Positions 44,471 to 55,960 of a stretch of DNA of 64,000 bases are shown here, one piece after another (within the stretch, counting starts at the first letter, position 1; each line of letters opens with the position of its first letter). The stretch lies in NCBI GenBank assembly GCA_026419785.1, contig JAODTK010004065.1, positions 1 through 64,000 of the forward strand, read 5' to 3'. A program made the translations under genes and the position numbers. Source of the DNA: Sclerodactyla briareus (taxonomy: Eukaryota > Echinodermata > Holothuroidea > Dendrochirotida > Sclerodactylidae). The notes under the pieces were generated by a model. That model was not told where the DNA came from, searched no databases, and saw nothing but the letters and a program-made list of their open reading frames with translations.

Positions 44471-45453
44471 GTAAGTGGTCATCTTCACTGCTTTCACTGC
44501 TGGCATTCATGATCATTGAAGCCTCAGGTAACCATGGGTCCATTTCAGTTTCAGTCTCTGGGCCCTAGTTGGGAGCCAATCACAGGAAAGCGCCTATCCA
44601 GCACGTTGGTGCATTTAAACAAAAATTTGCTGCTGACCTATAAAAACTATTTTGCGACTACTAGCCAGGTGGGAACCCATAGCATTGAGAAACCTGATAC
44701 TCTTGGCTGAAGAGGCACTACACTGAAATGCCGCTGAGCGTCCCCATCTCTTATTCTCTTTTTTGCTCCCATATCGATGGCTACGTTCAAGTTTAAGGGC
44801 TAGATGTGAGATACCTTTTCCAAGAACAACGTGGAATGTCAAACTGACCGATAGGACTTTGATTGGTGCTGTTCTCAGTAGTCAAACTGGGGGTTCAGAT
44901 CTGACCAAGAGTTTGTATCGTTCACAATACCCCTACCCATTTATTCCTGGTCCTACTTTATTTTGTGTTCAAGCCCCTTCTCAGAGTGCTTTACCCACTG
45001 AGGTGTGTGTTCCAATGGTAACTTTTCGCCAACTTTCCACTTTCACACTATAATAAGGCACCTTGGTGGATAACTGGATGTACACCATGCCCAGTATGAA
45101 TGTATGTTCCCCATAATAATTGCATAAACATTCACATTGTTTCAACTTAGTCCAGATGTCATTTGAGTGCAACAGGGGTCAGATTCTGAATAACCTTGTG
45201 AATGTAATAATTCTACAATGTTTGATTCCATGGAGTCTTGATTTGGAGTGCAATTTTCCTTTGAGGTGTATAAAACTGTCTGTTCTGGCCACCAGACCAT
45301 TGCATGGTTCATTGATTGTAATTTCATGGCGATTTGTATTTATGCAAGATTTGCTTGTAAACATGACAGGGCAACTGCGGCAGGCTATATGAACCTCGTA
45401 CTGGGTGTGTATTATTCCCATGTTGAAAATTCCATCACCTGTTTGTATTTCAG
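44471..45453 (+). other. Intron between C8 and TIL
   Basis: No exon or strong repeat recognised; open frames on both strands (for example 45179-45667 minus) overlap the TIL exon antisense. Confidence 0.4.
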
Positions 45454-45655
45454 CGTACCCGACCTGCTCTGAGCGCATGGAGTATTCAGAGTGCGCCCTC
45501 CCCTGCCCACCCACGTGCACGGACGCCGGGAGCACGACGCAGTGCGGCAGTCGTGCCGGGAGGGCTGTCAGTGTCCTAACGGGATGGTCCTGGAGGATGG
45601 TGCCTGCAAGGCCCCGAAGGACTGTGGGTGTAAATACGGTGACAGATATCTCAAG
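45454..45655 (+). CDS. TIL (trypsin-inhibitor-like cysteine-rich) domain (one frameshift)
   Basis: The acceptor is gtttgtatttcag and the donor atctcaag/gtttgt, a weaker GT site. It reads AYPTCSERMEYSECALPCPP and TCTDAGST, then shifts one base to SCREGCQCPNGMVLEDGACK and CGC. This is a TIL module: C....Y..C...C..TC.........C..GC.C..G.VL....C.....C.C. It completes the VWD-C8-TIL unit typical of gel-forming mucins, zonadhesin, IgGFc-binding protein and hemocytin. No protease-inhibitor function should be assumed. Confidence 0.93.
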
Positions 45656-46786
45656 GTTTGTTCTCAAGTTTGGTTGTGTCTCACACTTTTTGTCCTCTAG
45701 CGTGTTTAGGAAAAATTGTAATGGCTATATGGCTCGCAAACACTGAGATAGTAGTCCCCTGGAGTGCTATGTTAAAATTGGACTTCCAATATTACCTTCT
45801 GCCCCATTCCCCGCCTCCCCCCATCCCTCCCCCACCTCACCAGGATGTCATTGTTCAGGGTGAATTAATTCCAGGTAAAAGTGAATGGAAAAACTAAAAC
45901 CACATTGGGGGTATGTGTTAGGGCATTGTCCTCAGGTCTCTTGAGGTCGGAAACCAAAGTTTTCAAATCAATCCCTTTCATATATCGAAATTATTCCCAA
46001 TTCTGAGTTTATTATAGAGATTTCGAAGTGTATCAACTTTGTATTACATGATCCCGATGATTTCAAACAGTGATGTAACAAGAAATATTGTGTAATAGGA
46101 TATGTGCCTTATTTTCATGCTTCTATTGACTGATGTCTAAATGTCCTGAACATGATGAATGGAGAGTACCAGAATAGCATTACACTTATAATTGCATAGT
46201 AAATTAATACTAATATGTTAGGGCCAAGGGTCATGTAACAGATTTGCAGATCTGCTTTAACTGCTTTGAAAAGAGGAAATAAAAAGGACATATTAAACAC
46301 CATGCCCCAAATTTGAAGGTTTGCCTTGTTGAGATATTCCAAATTACTTTTGAGAAATTAAAGGAATCTGTGACATCATAGAGGGAACGATGCAAAGTCA
46401 CCCATCATTAGACCCTATTTTCTCACATGATAACAGAAGAAAAGAGATGTTCACTTTTAGAAATAAATGAGACATTTTCAATATCTTGTGAAACAATTTT
46501 GTTTGTTAGGGTTTATAAGATCCCATATAGTGCTTAGTACAAGATTCTCAAGAGTACATGTTTACATCGATTTTGTATTATAGGGGATCCTGATGTCACG
46601 AGGCAACCTTGCAATAGCAAATTGTGCCTTATCGTAACTAGAATCAGCTGAAATTTGCCACAGAAATGGCTGTCAGCAAATGAAGAAAAATTTACAAAAA
46701 AAAAGTCCAGTCATATTTATTTTAGTAACCAATGGCTCTAACATTTTCATCACTAATATATTGTATCGCTCTTGTATCCTGGTTAG
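45656..46786 (+). other. Intron with dispersed repeat
   Basis: About 46360-46680 resembles 16985-17190 ('gatgtcac(a)gggcaa', 'ctgaaatttg'). C-tracts lie near 45805-45840. No exon is recognised. Confidence 0.45.
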
Positions 46787-46976
46787 GTTTCTGAGGAGGT
46801 CGTTTCAACCAGGTGCTCAAGGATGTGTAGATGCGAGAGCAGCGGTCAGCTCATCTGCACCGACATCGACTGCGGCGAAGAATTTGGTTCCTATTGAGGA
46901 CGCAACCAAGAGGGAGGGAGACCATGGGTGCCACTGCAGGGAGGTTTGAGACGGGATTTCCAGGGCCAATGTGTCC
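46787..46976 (+). CDS. TILa/VWC-like plus second TIL-end exon (frameshifted)
   Basis: Acceptor cctggttag and donor tgtgtcc/gtgagt. It opens with VSEEVVSTRCSRMCRC, then SSGQLICTDIDC, which fits the 'V....C...C.C...G...C....C' extension that follows TIL domains in mucin-like proteins. After a TGA and a frame shift it continues HGCHCRE and DFQGQCV. One or two frame changes are required. It is the last exon of the recognisable VWD assembly. Confidence 0.8.
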
Positions 46977-47737
46977 GTGAGTAGAAGCCATGAAAACCAG
47001 TGAATTGGTCAGGCTGGGTCAATGGATGCCGATGCCCGCACGCGGCAAGAGAACATGAATGGCCAATTCATGCGAGTACGAACATGAGATGTGCTAATGA
47101 GATGCAATTGGTTGTCAAGAGATTATAGACAAGTTCCAAACAGCCAAGAAAAAAAGCAAATAAGATGAGTATGGCAACATTACCATGGGATGTTCATGGC
47201 CCAATAATGCTGGCTACACAGCATAAAATTCGATGGAATATTGTTCCTAATAACGCAATGTAAGGTCATCAGTATTAATTTGCTAGATAAATATAGCCCT
47301 CTCACATCAATATACAGTTCAATTCCCTCTAAAATATCAACCTCGTCGCAAAATTATGATTTTCACAGTCATACCGCCACACCGGATCCGCTCTATGGAA
47401 TCTAGCCTCGTGCTGAAAACAGATGGATATGTGACATGCCTGATGTGCTCATTAAACAAAGAGGTAAGATGGGTGTGGGGGGGGGGTGCGAGATCCAGTG
47501 GCCCCTGAATTGATCAGTATACCATCAGCCTGTTGAGTGAATCTGGTAAATAACGGCAGGACATTGGACTGGGAATGGCACTTCGGCAGGAGCTATATCC
47601 CCAGGAGTCTGCTGTTGATGAACTCTTCGTGCAAACAGTAGGATACACTGATTGGAATGGCCGGAGAGTTGGTAGTCTGGTTTCTTGCCAAGCATAGCTC
47701 TCCTGAATGAATACTCAGGCTGCCTGTTAGTCATTTT

Positions 47738-47817
47738 TGATTTCCTGAAGAAGTCCAGAGGAATCTATGCAGTCACGGCTGTGTGGTGTGCGTGTGTGTG
47801 TGTGTGTGTGTGTTGTG

Positions 47818-47852
<35 letters not shown>

Positions 47853-49725
47853 GTTGTGTGGGTGTGTGTGTGTGTGTGTGTGTGACAGCCCAGCTTGAAA
47901 CAAGATAACTTGATTCAGGTTCTGGGTAGGTCGGCTAATACTTGGCATTAGGGTTCCCCATATGAGTCATGAACCTCTTTTTTTTGGGTCAGGTCAGAGG
48001 GCATCGTAAGGTCACCAGAGGTTCAAAGTCTGACAACTTGTCCCACGATAAGTCCAGATGGTTGGTATGAATCAAGTTGAAAATGGGTGTATAGCTTTCT
48101 TATGCGGATACGGAACCTTATTGTTTTTGGTTCAGGTCGGGAGTGAATTTTGGTCGAAAATAGAAAAATTGTGAAACATCGATATTTTGGCCAATTTGGG
48201 CTTTAAACACGCATACTCGACCCCACCCCGTATGGATGAAGCTCATACTTAGTATGTGTGTTCCCCATGATGAGTTCATGCACCTTTGTTTTGGGGTCAG
48301 TCAGAGGTCACCTGAGGTCACCAAGATGCAAAGTCTGAAACCAAACCTGTAAACACGATAAGTCCAAATGGTTTGTCCTGATCAAGTTGAAATTAGTGTA
48401 TAGCTTTCTCTTATGGTGAGTACAGGAACCCTAATTGTTTTTGGTCCAGTCGGGGTGACCTTTGGTCGAAAATAGAAAATTTGAAAATTTGATATTTTGG
48501 CCAATTTCAGTTTGTAAAACACATACTCCCCCCCACCAGGATTGATGCAAGCTCATACTTGGTATGTGTGTTCCCCATGATGGAGTACCGAACCCTATTG
48601 TTTTGGGGTCCGGGTTCCGAGGTCATCTGAGTCCCCAAGAGGTCAAGCTGAAAACCTTGTAAACACGATAAGTCCATTATGGTTGGTCTGATCAAGTTGA
48701 AATTAGGTGTTTAGCTTTTTTGATGGGGGAGTACAGGAACCCTATTGTTTTTGTTTCAGGTCGGGAGTGAATAGTGAATTTTGGTTTCGAAAATAGCAAA
48801 ATTTTGAAAAAATTCAATATTTTGGCCAATTTCGGCTTGTAAACACGAGAACTTTACCCCCACCAGGATGGATGAAACTCATACTTGGGATGTGTGTTCC
48901 CCATGATGCGTACAGAACCCTATTGTTTTGGGGTCAGGTCGAGGTCATCTGAGGGGTCCCAGAGGTCAAAGTCTGAACCTTGTAAACACGATGAATCCAG
49001 AAGGTTGGTCTGACAAGTTGAAATTCGGTTAAAAGCTTTCTTATGGGGAAGTACAGGAACCCTATTGTATTTTTGGTTCAGTCAGAGGGAATTTTGATCG
49101 AAAATAGAAAATCTGGCAAATTTGATATTTTAGCCATAAAATTTTGGCTTCTTGTAAACATGAACTTGGACCCCACCTGGATGGATATGAAGCTCATACT
49201 TGTTATGTTTGTTCCCCATGATGGAGTATTAGGAACCCTATTGTTTTGGGGTCAGGTCAGAGAGTATCTGAGGTCACTGGAGGTCAAAGTCTGAAAACCG
49301 TTTTGTAAACACGATAAGTCCAGAACCGTTGGTCTGATCAGGTTGAAATTAGGTGGTATCTTTCTTATGGGGAGTACATAAAAACCCTATTGTTTTGGTA
49401 AAGGTCGGGGTGAATGAGGCTTCATACTTGGTTGTGTGATTCCCCATGATGAGTCACATGAATCCCGATTGTTTGGTCGGAGGTCACCTAAGGTTACCAG
49501 AGTTCAAAAGATCGGAACACCTCGAAATTAGTGTGTAGCTTTCTTACCAAGGGTAAGGGAAACACTAGTAGTTGGTTGGTAAAGAGGAAATTTGTCAGAC
49601 GTTATGTTGCCTATAATGAGCTGGTACTATCTCCCTTTGTCCATTGTGTCGGCTAGGGTGGACAGGAAACATTCAAGGAATCACTAAGCCTTTGGGTTTC
49701 TGGTTGGTCTTCTAGCCTGGCTCTG
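47738..49725 (+). mobile_element. Satellite-bearing repeat element, copy 1
   Basis: The left edge (tgaagaagtcc...atgcagtcac), a GT microsatellite, an array of ~310-bp monomers (about 47884-49560) and a right edge (gtgtagctttcttaccaagg, aatttgtcagacgt, actaagcctttgggtttctgg) occur in the same order at 61228-63465. Each monomer has two related halves: one has cgataagtccaga(at)ggttggtctgatcaagttgaa and gtcgaaaatagaaa; the other has ccccaccaggatggatgaa, tggtatgtgtgttccccatgatg and aggtcac(c)agaggtcaaag. I infer two insertions of one non-autonomous element; the class is unknown. Confidence 0.75.
47789..47883 (+). repeat. (GT)n microsatellite
   Basis: Nearly pure GT dinucleotides with a few TTG interruptions, at the left edge of satellite copy 1; a shorter GT tract lies at the equivalent place (61262-61303) in copy 2. 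Confidence 0.95.
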
Positions 49726-50649
49726 GATTCAAAGGCCAATACCAGACCACTTGGCTATATTGGCTCAAAAAGGTTAGATATCTATCTAGCCATTAGGAGG
49801 AAATGTCTACGAAGAGAGACATTGTTGTTAGGCCCTCATTCCAATTCAAACAGCAACACTGGATTCTAGTATCTTATCACCAAAGCTATGTGTGCCCATA
49901 ACTCCAACATGATCATTTGTGTTTAGGATTGTCTGAGTGGCCCTTGAAGGTTGCCAAAAAAAAGCCTAGCTTTGTTGCTGTAATGGCTGCCAAAAATCAA
50001 AATTTTGGAAGGGAAGAACACACCAGTCAGAAGGAACACCTTATCACCTTATACTCATCATATCATCATTTCTGTTTGAAGGTTCTGGATGATTATCATG
50101 ATGACATGGAAGGACAGAGCAAGTAATCTCTACTTCGGACAAAAGAACACGTCCCCGTTCTATTGTAGACCACTGTGGAGGAGGAGCACCCATTCCAAAG
50201 TAATTTCTAGGCCCTCCCATGACATCACAATATAAAGATAGTAGGAAATGGGATAGATCATCCGAAAGTATGTATCCTGGGAGAAAGAATATGTTCTAGC
50301 GAACAGCACCTCGGCTGCGTACCTCACCTACTGAGCACGTCAGACAGGGAGTGCAGAGCGGCTTTGATTAACAAGTGTCTTCACTGCCCTAGTTCTTGTG
50401 CTGGCGCTAAGAGAGAAGGCCACATGTACCAGTTTTCATGTTTTCGGTGGCCCGACCAGGAGCACCTCATGTATATGGAAATTTTAGTTCCCGCATGAAA
50501 AAGTGTATGCAAAGAAATTTTTGATTCCAGGTAGTGTTCTGCAGGGGTGTGTTTCCAGTTTATTCCGCGAACGTCTCTTTAATGTCAGAAATTCAATGAT
50601 TGATTAAAAAACCTTGTTTTGTTCATCTATTTTGTTCATTTACCTATAG

Positions 50650-50679
50650 CGGCTGGCCGGAGAGAGATCAATCCGTCAG
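50650..50679 (+). CDS. Candidate 30-bp micro-exon
   Basis: Acceptor tttacctatag and donor ccgtcag/gtgaat. Joined in phase to the exon ending at 46976 it extends Q-C-V to C-V-P-A-G-R-E-I-N-P-S, a plausible TIL-end sequence. Very short exons are easy to find by chance, so this is tentative. Confidence 0.35.
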
Positions 50680-51074
50680 GTGAATAATTTCTTCCCAATC
50701 TTGATAGACTGGTCATATCAGGCTGTTTCAGCTAGGGAAGACAAGGGGGTGAGATCTTGTCAGGCGAGAGGTGGGGGAGGGCAAGGGGATGCTTTTGGTT
50801 GTCAAGTTGCCAATGCAATTCACGCTGAGTTTTTTTAGTCCCAGAAATCTTTACTGCAGTGCGCTATTAATTTTTGAGAAATTCGGGAGAAGGTAGACAC
50901 TTGTTTGGAAAGTGGATTTTTGGTACTTTTCCTTGTAATCGGGTGAGTCCAACATGCCCAGTGGGTTCAAGTTCAAACTTGGTGGGTGTGCTTCCCAATG
51001 ATGAGTAATGAACGCTGTTATTTTTGATGCATCAATTTGGGAAAAAAGTCAGACATGCCTTGTTCGTCAAATCT

Positions 51075-51585
51075 GCTAACAGTGTTCCCTGTGAGTTCAC
51101 AAGTGCTTTGAGGCTCCCAAGGAATAACTAGCCTTTTGGTTTCTGGTTTTGTACCCAGGTTGTGTCATTGGGTAAAATAAAACCCCTGAGACTAATCTAC
51201 AAATAGGAATATAAACAAACACAGTGACAGTTGTGTAAGGACTAATGTATTATCTGGAAGAATAACCCAGGTGTCTGGACTGCTACATTTAATCTCCTAA
51301 TTACATAGCACTCGGAGGTCATGTGAAAGCGCGTTGAGAACGTAACTGTCATTGGTGTTTTGAAGCGAGACAGCCAGGTGGAATCATGGGAATTCTTGGT
51401 GAGGCAGGCCACTGCTCAAGTTTTCAGACTTTTTGTCTTTCACTCTTTGAGACCTTTAAGGACTGCTACTGTGTTCCCTATGAGTTCGCAAGTGCTATTG
51501 ATTGTAGTGTGCCAAGGAGTCACTGAGCCTTTGGGCTTCCTGGCTCTTTACCCAGTTTTTGTCATTGGGTCAATTAACACACTGA
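51075..51585 (+). repeat. Direct duplication related to the right edge of the satellite element
   Basis: 'gttccctgtgagttcacaagtgct...ccaaggaataactagccttttgg' near 51082 recurs as 'gttccctatgagttcgcaagtgct...gccaaggagtcactgagcctttggg' near 51472, both followed by 'acccag(g)tt(t)tgtcattgggt'. The 'actaagcctttgggtttctgg' part is shared with 49683 and 63430. Confidence 0.65.
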
Positions 51586-51891
51586 GACTTCTGATGGAAG
51601 TTAATGGTGAGGTGGGCCACTGCCACAAGTTTTCAGATCTTTTTTGTCTTTCACACTTTTAGACCTTGTACGCAAGAGATGTTGCATTTCATCTGAGGTT
51701 AGATCGCGATGACACAGACTTGAAAGAATGTTGCAAAATGTAGAATATGTAATCCTCTAAGGAGGAAAGAATTCTTTTAGTTGGGTTGGCTGATATAGTT
51801 GTCACTGCCACTTAACGAATTTCCTCCCAAATTGTCCAACTGGTGCAACACTCGCTCCCACCTTTCCCAGTTTTCATCCCCCACCTTACAG

Positions 51892-51927
51892 TCTCAGCTC
51901 TCGCACAATCACATTCTGTCCGTCAAG
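51892..51927 (+). CDS. Candidate 36-bp exon
   Basis: Acceptor cccccaccttacag and donor gtcaag/gtgagt bound 12 codons (SQLSHNHILSVK in one frame). A longer version starting at another AG (51871) is possible. Supported only by splice signals. Confidence 0.3.
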
Positions 51928-52031
51928 GTGAGTTTTCTCTCTTTAAACATGTTCATTTATAAGGTGGTAACTTTCGAAAATGTTGCGACAGCTTCCCAGA
52001 ATTCTGAAGATCTGCTCTCTCAAATTTGTAG

Positions 52032-52375
52032 CTGTTGAAAACGCCATCCTAACCAAACTATGAGTTGTCCGGGTGGAATTACCCTGGTGGGAGTTGTCGG
52101 GAACCGTGCAAAAGCTCACTACTGGTACTATCTATATCCTGACCAACCGTGACGTCATCCCCCCGAGGAAGCAAAGCTTTGATTTCCAGTGGCTTCATTC
52201 CCAAGACATGGTGGTGCACACTAGGCAGGATAAAGGGCTGGTGACCATCACGATTTATTATTTAGGGACTAATGAACAGACGAGGGCCTTTGTTGGCAGA
52301 ATTGAGAACCGGAATGATGTCACAATAGAGGTTCATAAAAGCTGGAGGCGCACGAGGGCTTTTCCGATATTATGA
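52032..52375 (+). CDS. Candidate exon, beta-strand-rich, unidentified (possibly VWD-like)
   Basis: After the acceptor aaatttgtag, one frame is open for about 300 bp with typical extracellular beta-sheet composition: TGTIYILTNRDVIPP, SFDFQWLHSQDMVV, LVTITIYYLGTNEQT, NRNDVTIEV. The alternation of V/T/I and the 'DVTIEV' strand resemble the middle of a VWD (..SVTIEV..), and the exon at 52786 resembles the strand that follows. The CGLCGN motif is not found. The 3' end is uncertain; a GT after ATAGAG at 52329 is one possibility. Confidence 0.45.
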
Positions 52376-52785
52376 CTCAAACCGGTTTTAAAATTTGAAA
52401 AAACAAAGGCCCCGAGTATCTGTTGATATTCCCCTTCATGAAATACCCATCCACTTTACCTATTGTTTCATACCGAAAGTGTGATAATAATGCCTAAATG
52501 CAGCAAATGTTTCATTTCCAAAGAGTGTGTCGTAACAAAGTGCAAAGCTACCAAATACACGCACGCGTGCTACTTGTACATCGCGTAAATCGGCGTCAAT
52601 TATTGCGCGCGGTTGACTTTGTGTGCATCTATCGCACCAAAGCATTGCGTGTCGCTCCGCTCACCTTATTTGGTCAGTTGTGTTTATATCATAAGTATAA
52701 ACGGTTATAATTCACTTTACACACTAATTCTACTTACATAGGTCACGTGGATTTATGAATTGTTTCTGCTACACATCTTTGTTAG

Positions 52786-52874
52786 ATTTCAGGCTGAACC
52801 AGCAAGGAGAAGGTCTATGTGGTGATGACTGTCACTATATCACTGTGCACTTTCACAATATCTACCTCAAAATT
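52786..52874 (+). CDS. Candidate exon, possibly the VWD 'vtv..' strand
   Basis: Acceptor ctttgttag and a strong donor (aaaatt/gtaagt). The block is open and reads FRLNQQGEGLCGDDCHYITV followed by HFHNIYLKI. In VWD domains the segment before CGLCGN is 'G..V.WD....V.V..........Y', and YITVHFHNIYLK fits that, but the next exon with CGLCGN was not found. Reads as real extracellular protein; the domain is uncertain. Confidence 0.5.
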
Positions 52875-55599
52875 GTAAGTTTGAAACAACGCACACGGTC
52901 CAAAAAGATGTTATGTTGAAAAACGATAGAAAGTCGATGATAAATCGTTTAGCTAAACGATAAGGAAATATGTGATTATTACGCCTAGGGAGTAAAGCGA
53001 ATCATGTTTCTTCACAATGATGGCAAGGTGTTTCAGCCATCATGAATTATGCCTGGTAATATCGGGCCTGAACCCCGATAGTTCGACACCCTTGCACATC
53101 ACCATATCGTTGTAGTGTGAGCATCCCATAAGAGAATAACCCTGGGCCCCGCATATTAAAGGTTGTCAGCGAAGACCACTGTGCGCCAAACCTGTCATTG
53201 TGTTGAACGTTGCATACCCTCACCATTACAACCTCAGAGAGTGCATGGTGAATTGCTTATTTGCGCTCAGATCCCCAGACTGGTAAAAAACACATCGGTT
53301 TGTTTCGGATGTGAATTCTGAAAGGTATTTTTAGTGTAACAATGCTCAGCCCAAGTGGCAAGAATACCGCAACCCTAGGATGAAGGGGCAGTTGCAGAAG
53401 ATTTCTGTTGACGTGGGCTAGGTTTGCCAATTCCACTAAACGACATCTCCTCCTCAAACTGTTAGTTTTAAGGGAAATTTTAACTATCTGAGGATCAAAT
53501 AGAAGCTAATAAATCAGGTCATTGTTGTTTTAAACATATTGTTCCGTATGCAGCAAGCCATTTAGGTTTACCTCTGTTTGGTACTACTGACTTTAACGTG
53601 TAAAAATGTGTTTGTATGAAGCGTGGGTGAGTATTTACGAATTAACTGCATGGGTAGAAATGCATGCCTTTTTTTAAAATATAATTAAAACTGGAAAGAT
53701 GGAAGAACATCATAGGCGTGTGATCCAATTGTGTGGGGTGTGAATAAGTAATATGCTGGGCGCTGATGGCCAGAGCCCGAGGCACCGCTGGTAGGAGTGC
53801 CTCCCACGTATAAGTAGGGGGAATAAGGGTGAAAGATCAGCTTTCTGAATGGCCATGCAGACTCTTGCTATCACCGAAATTAGGAAAAGGGATACAAAAT
53901 GGCAATAGAACGATGTAACAAAACTGCCACTCATGTTGCCTCCCATGAACGTGGAAAGTTGTGGCACAGAGTAAGAGCAATTGAGGTTCACATGAATTGT
54001 TTCTTTCTCCAGTGAGCGCCTGAAATTACCGAATGTTTAAAAAAACTGCTTTGATTTCCAACAAATGGCAACGCAATGTTTCATTTAAATAATTATCGTC
54101 TCACATGCCCATGAGCTGCATCAAATGTCAGGTAATCAACAAGAAACTATTGTCTCGCAAAAATTAACATTCATCCACGGGGCAGCCATGCCAATTTCGG
54201 CGTCAGCAAAACCACATACTTCACATGGCCAAGATGCACCTTATATTATTGGTGGTGATGACGGCGCAGAGTGAGGATACATTCTTTTTGCACCTAACTA
54301 GTGGTCCTATGGATATTGAGGGGGATCTGAGTCAAGGGACATTCAAGTTCATATTAAGTACTTTGTGAGATACTGGCAAATCTTTCTTCGCCCATAGCTA
54401 TGTTCGGTTGGATTACTATAATACTTGGTCAGTGTTATCAATCATGGACTAGTGGTACCGATAGTCTTTCTTAGATGATGACTTACTGGGGAGCAAACCA
54501 TGCTTATTGACGTTGTCACCTTTGATCTCCACAGAAGCCATTAAACAGAGATAATAAGCTATTGTGTGAAGGGCTTGATGATCCGTTGTGATAAGAAATG
54601 TAAAATGCATTGCCTCCAACAAGAACATTACCTTTCTAGATCCTACAATTAAAAGGGTAGCCAATGTATAGCTCTTGCACATGGTGCATATGGTTGTTTC
54701 TGGGAATCGGGGTCAGCAATAGGGACTTGGATCCGGCAGTCATCTAGGGGATATCCCTACCCAAAGGGTATTTTGTGGGAGTCAATGCTTCTACACTACA
54801 GATTAACTCAGATTATCATGGCATTTGGTGATTGTCAGCAGTGACATAATGGTGTGAGTGGGGGTGTTCAAGATGTCTGTGGTCATCTTGATTTTAGTCC
54901 AAACAGGTCTTTCATCTGCAATCGAATAATTGCTGTTGTGGAGCTTGAGCTACAGCACCATTGATGCTCTAGTTTTGAATTGGGAAAAAATCTACGGCCC
55001 TGCATGCTTGATGCATTTTTTTAACTACACGCCATCACTTAAGTAACAATTATATAACTGATTCAGTGATGAGAATACATTCTTCAGTACAGATAGAGAT
55101 CCTGTGCGCATTTCTCTGCATGCATCCATTTTGGTGTCTATCACTATTACCCTTCTCTTCGTGGCCCCCTCAGCTCAAGATGCTTCCACCATCGGCTGTA
55201 GAGGTTGACGTTGCCAGGCCCTTCTCCTGGACCCAACCACATAAAAAAAAAAAAAAAACCGGGTGTCATCAACAAGGAGAGCCGATACCGGAAAATGGGT
55301 GATAGCCAGCTGGTTCTTCCGGGGCAATAGCAGGCACAAATTCAGGGCCTGTGTCTGGAGGCCCATGACATCGAAATCGCTCCTTCAAGCTTGTTGTGCC
55401 GTACAAACTATAGTACCCTGATAGTGCCTTTCACAACAGGATCGAGTTAGGTAGTTGAACCATTGCCTTACGATTGGACAGAAAGACCTGCCATGTAATT
55501 CTATAATCACAAAAATATTGAACATTCACCATGAACTTAGTGAATGAGCACTGCTTGCCAAAATGCATGAGGCAGTGAATAGTGGATCTCATTTCATTG

Positions 55600-55960
55600 T
55601 TTATTGTTCTGACAGTTGGGCCAGTATTATCCTAGATGGGATGATTTGAGGTCGAAGTCATCTAGGGGTCAATTCAGCCATTTTTTTCATGTTGAGCAGC
55701 CTCTATCCTCAAAATAGACGATCATTAAAGTTGGTCATTGTTATCATTGACACTCTTACATAAGGGGTGTTCATGAATTTGAGGTCAAATGTCACCTCAG
55801 AGTCAATATGGGCCCCAAATTTATTGTCGAGCAGACAGGTGGCTTCTCCCTACAGAATAGATCAGACTACATAAAGTTGGTCATTGTTTATCATCGACTG
55901 TCGTACATATGGGGTTTTATGAATTTGAGGTCAAGGTTTGGATTCAGCGCCTGTAACAGT
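55600..55960 (+). repeat. GGTCA-rich repeat fragment
   Basis: Two or three units share 'acataaggggtgttcatgaa', 'tttgaggtcaa(a/g)g' and 'aaagttggtcattgttatca'. This is the same family as 2640-3530. Confidence 0.65.

Larger units (their letters stand above)
46977..50649 (+). other. Long intron containing satellite element copy 1
   Basis: Occupied mainly by the GT microsatellite and satellite (47738-49725). The remainder, 46977-47737 and 49726-50649, shows no exon or named repeat. Confidence 0.45.

Noticed and set aside
45179-45667. 162-codon minus-strand open frame
   Set aside because: It is antisense to the TIL exon, whose plus-strand cysteine pattern and splice sites explain the open reading.
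55170-55380. Possible exon or processed pseudogene with an internal A16 run
   Set aside because: Short fragments look protein-like in different frames, but no domain or consistent splice borders could be supported.
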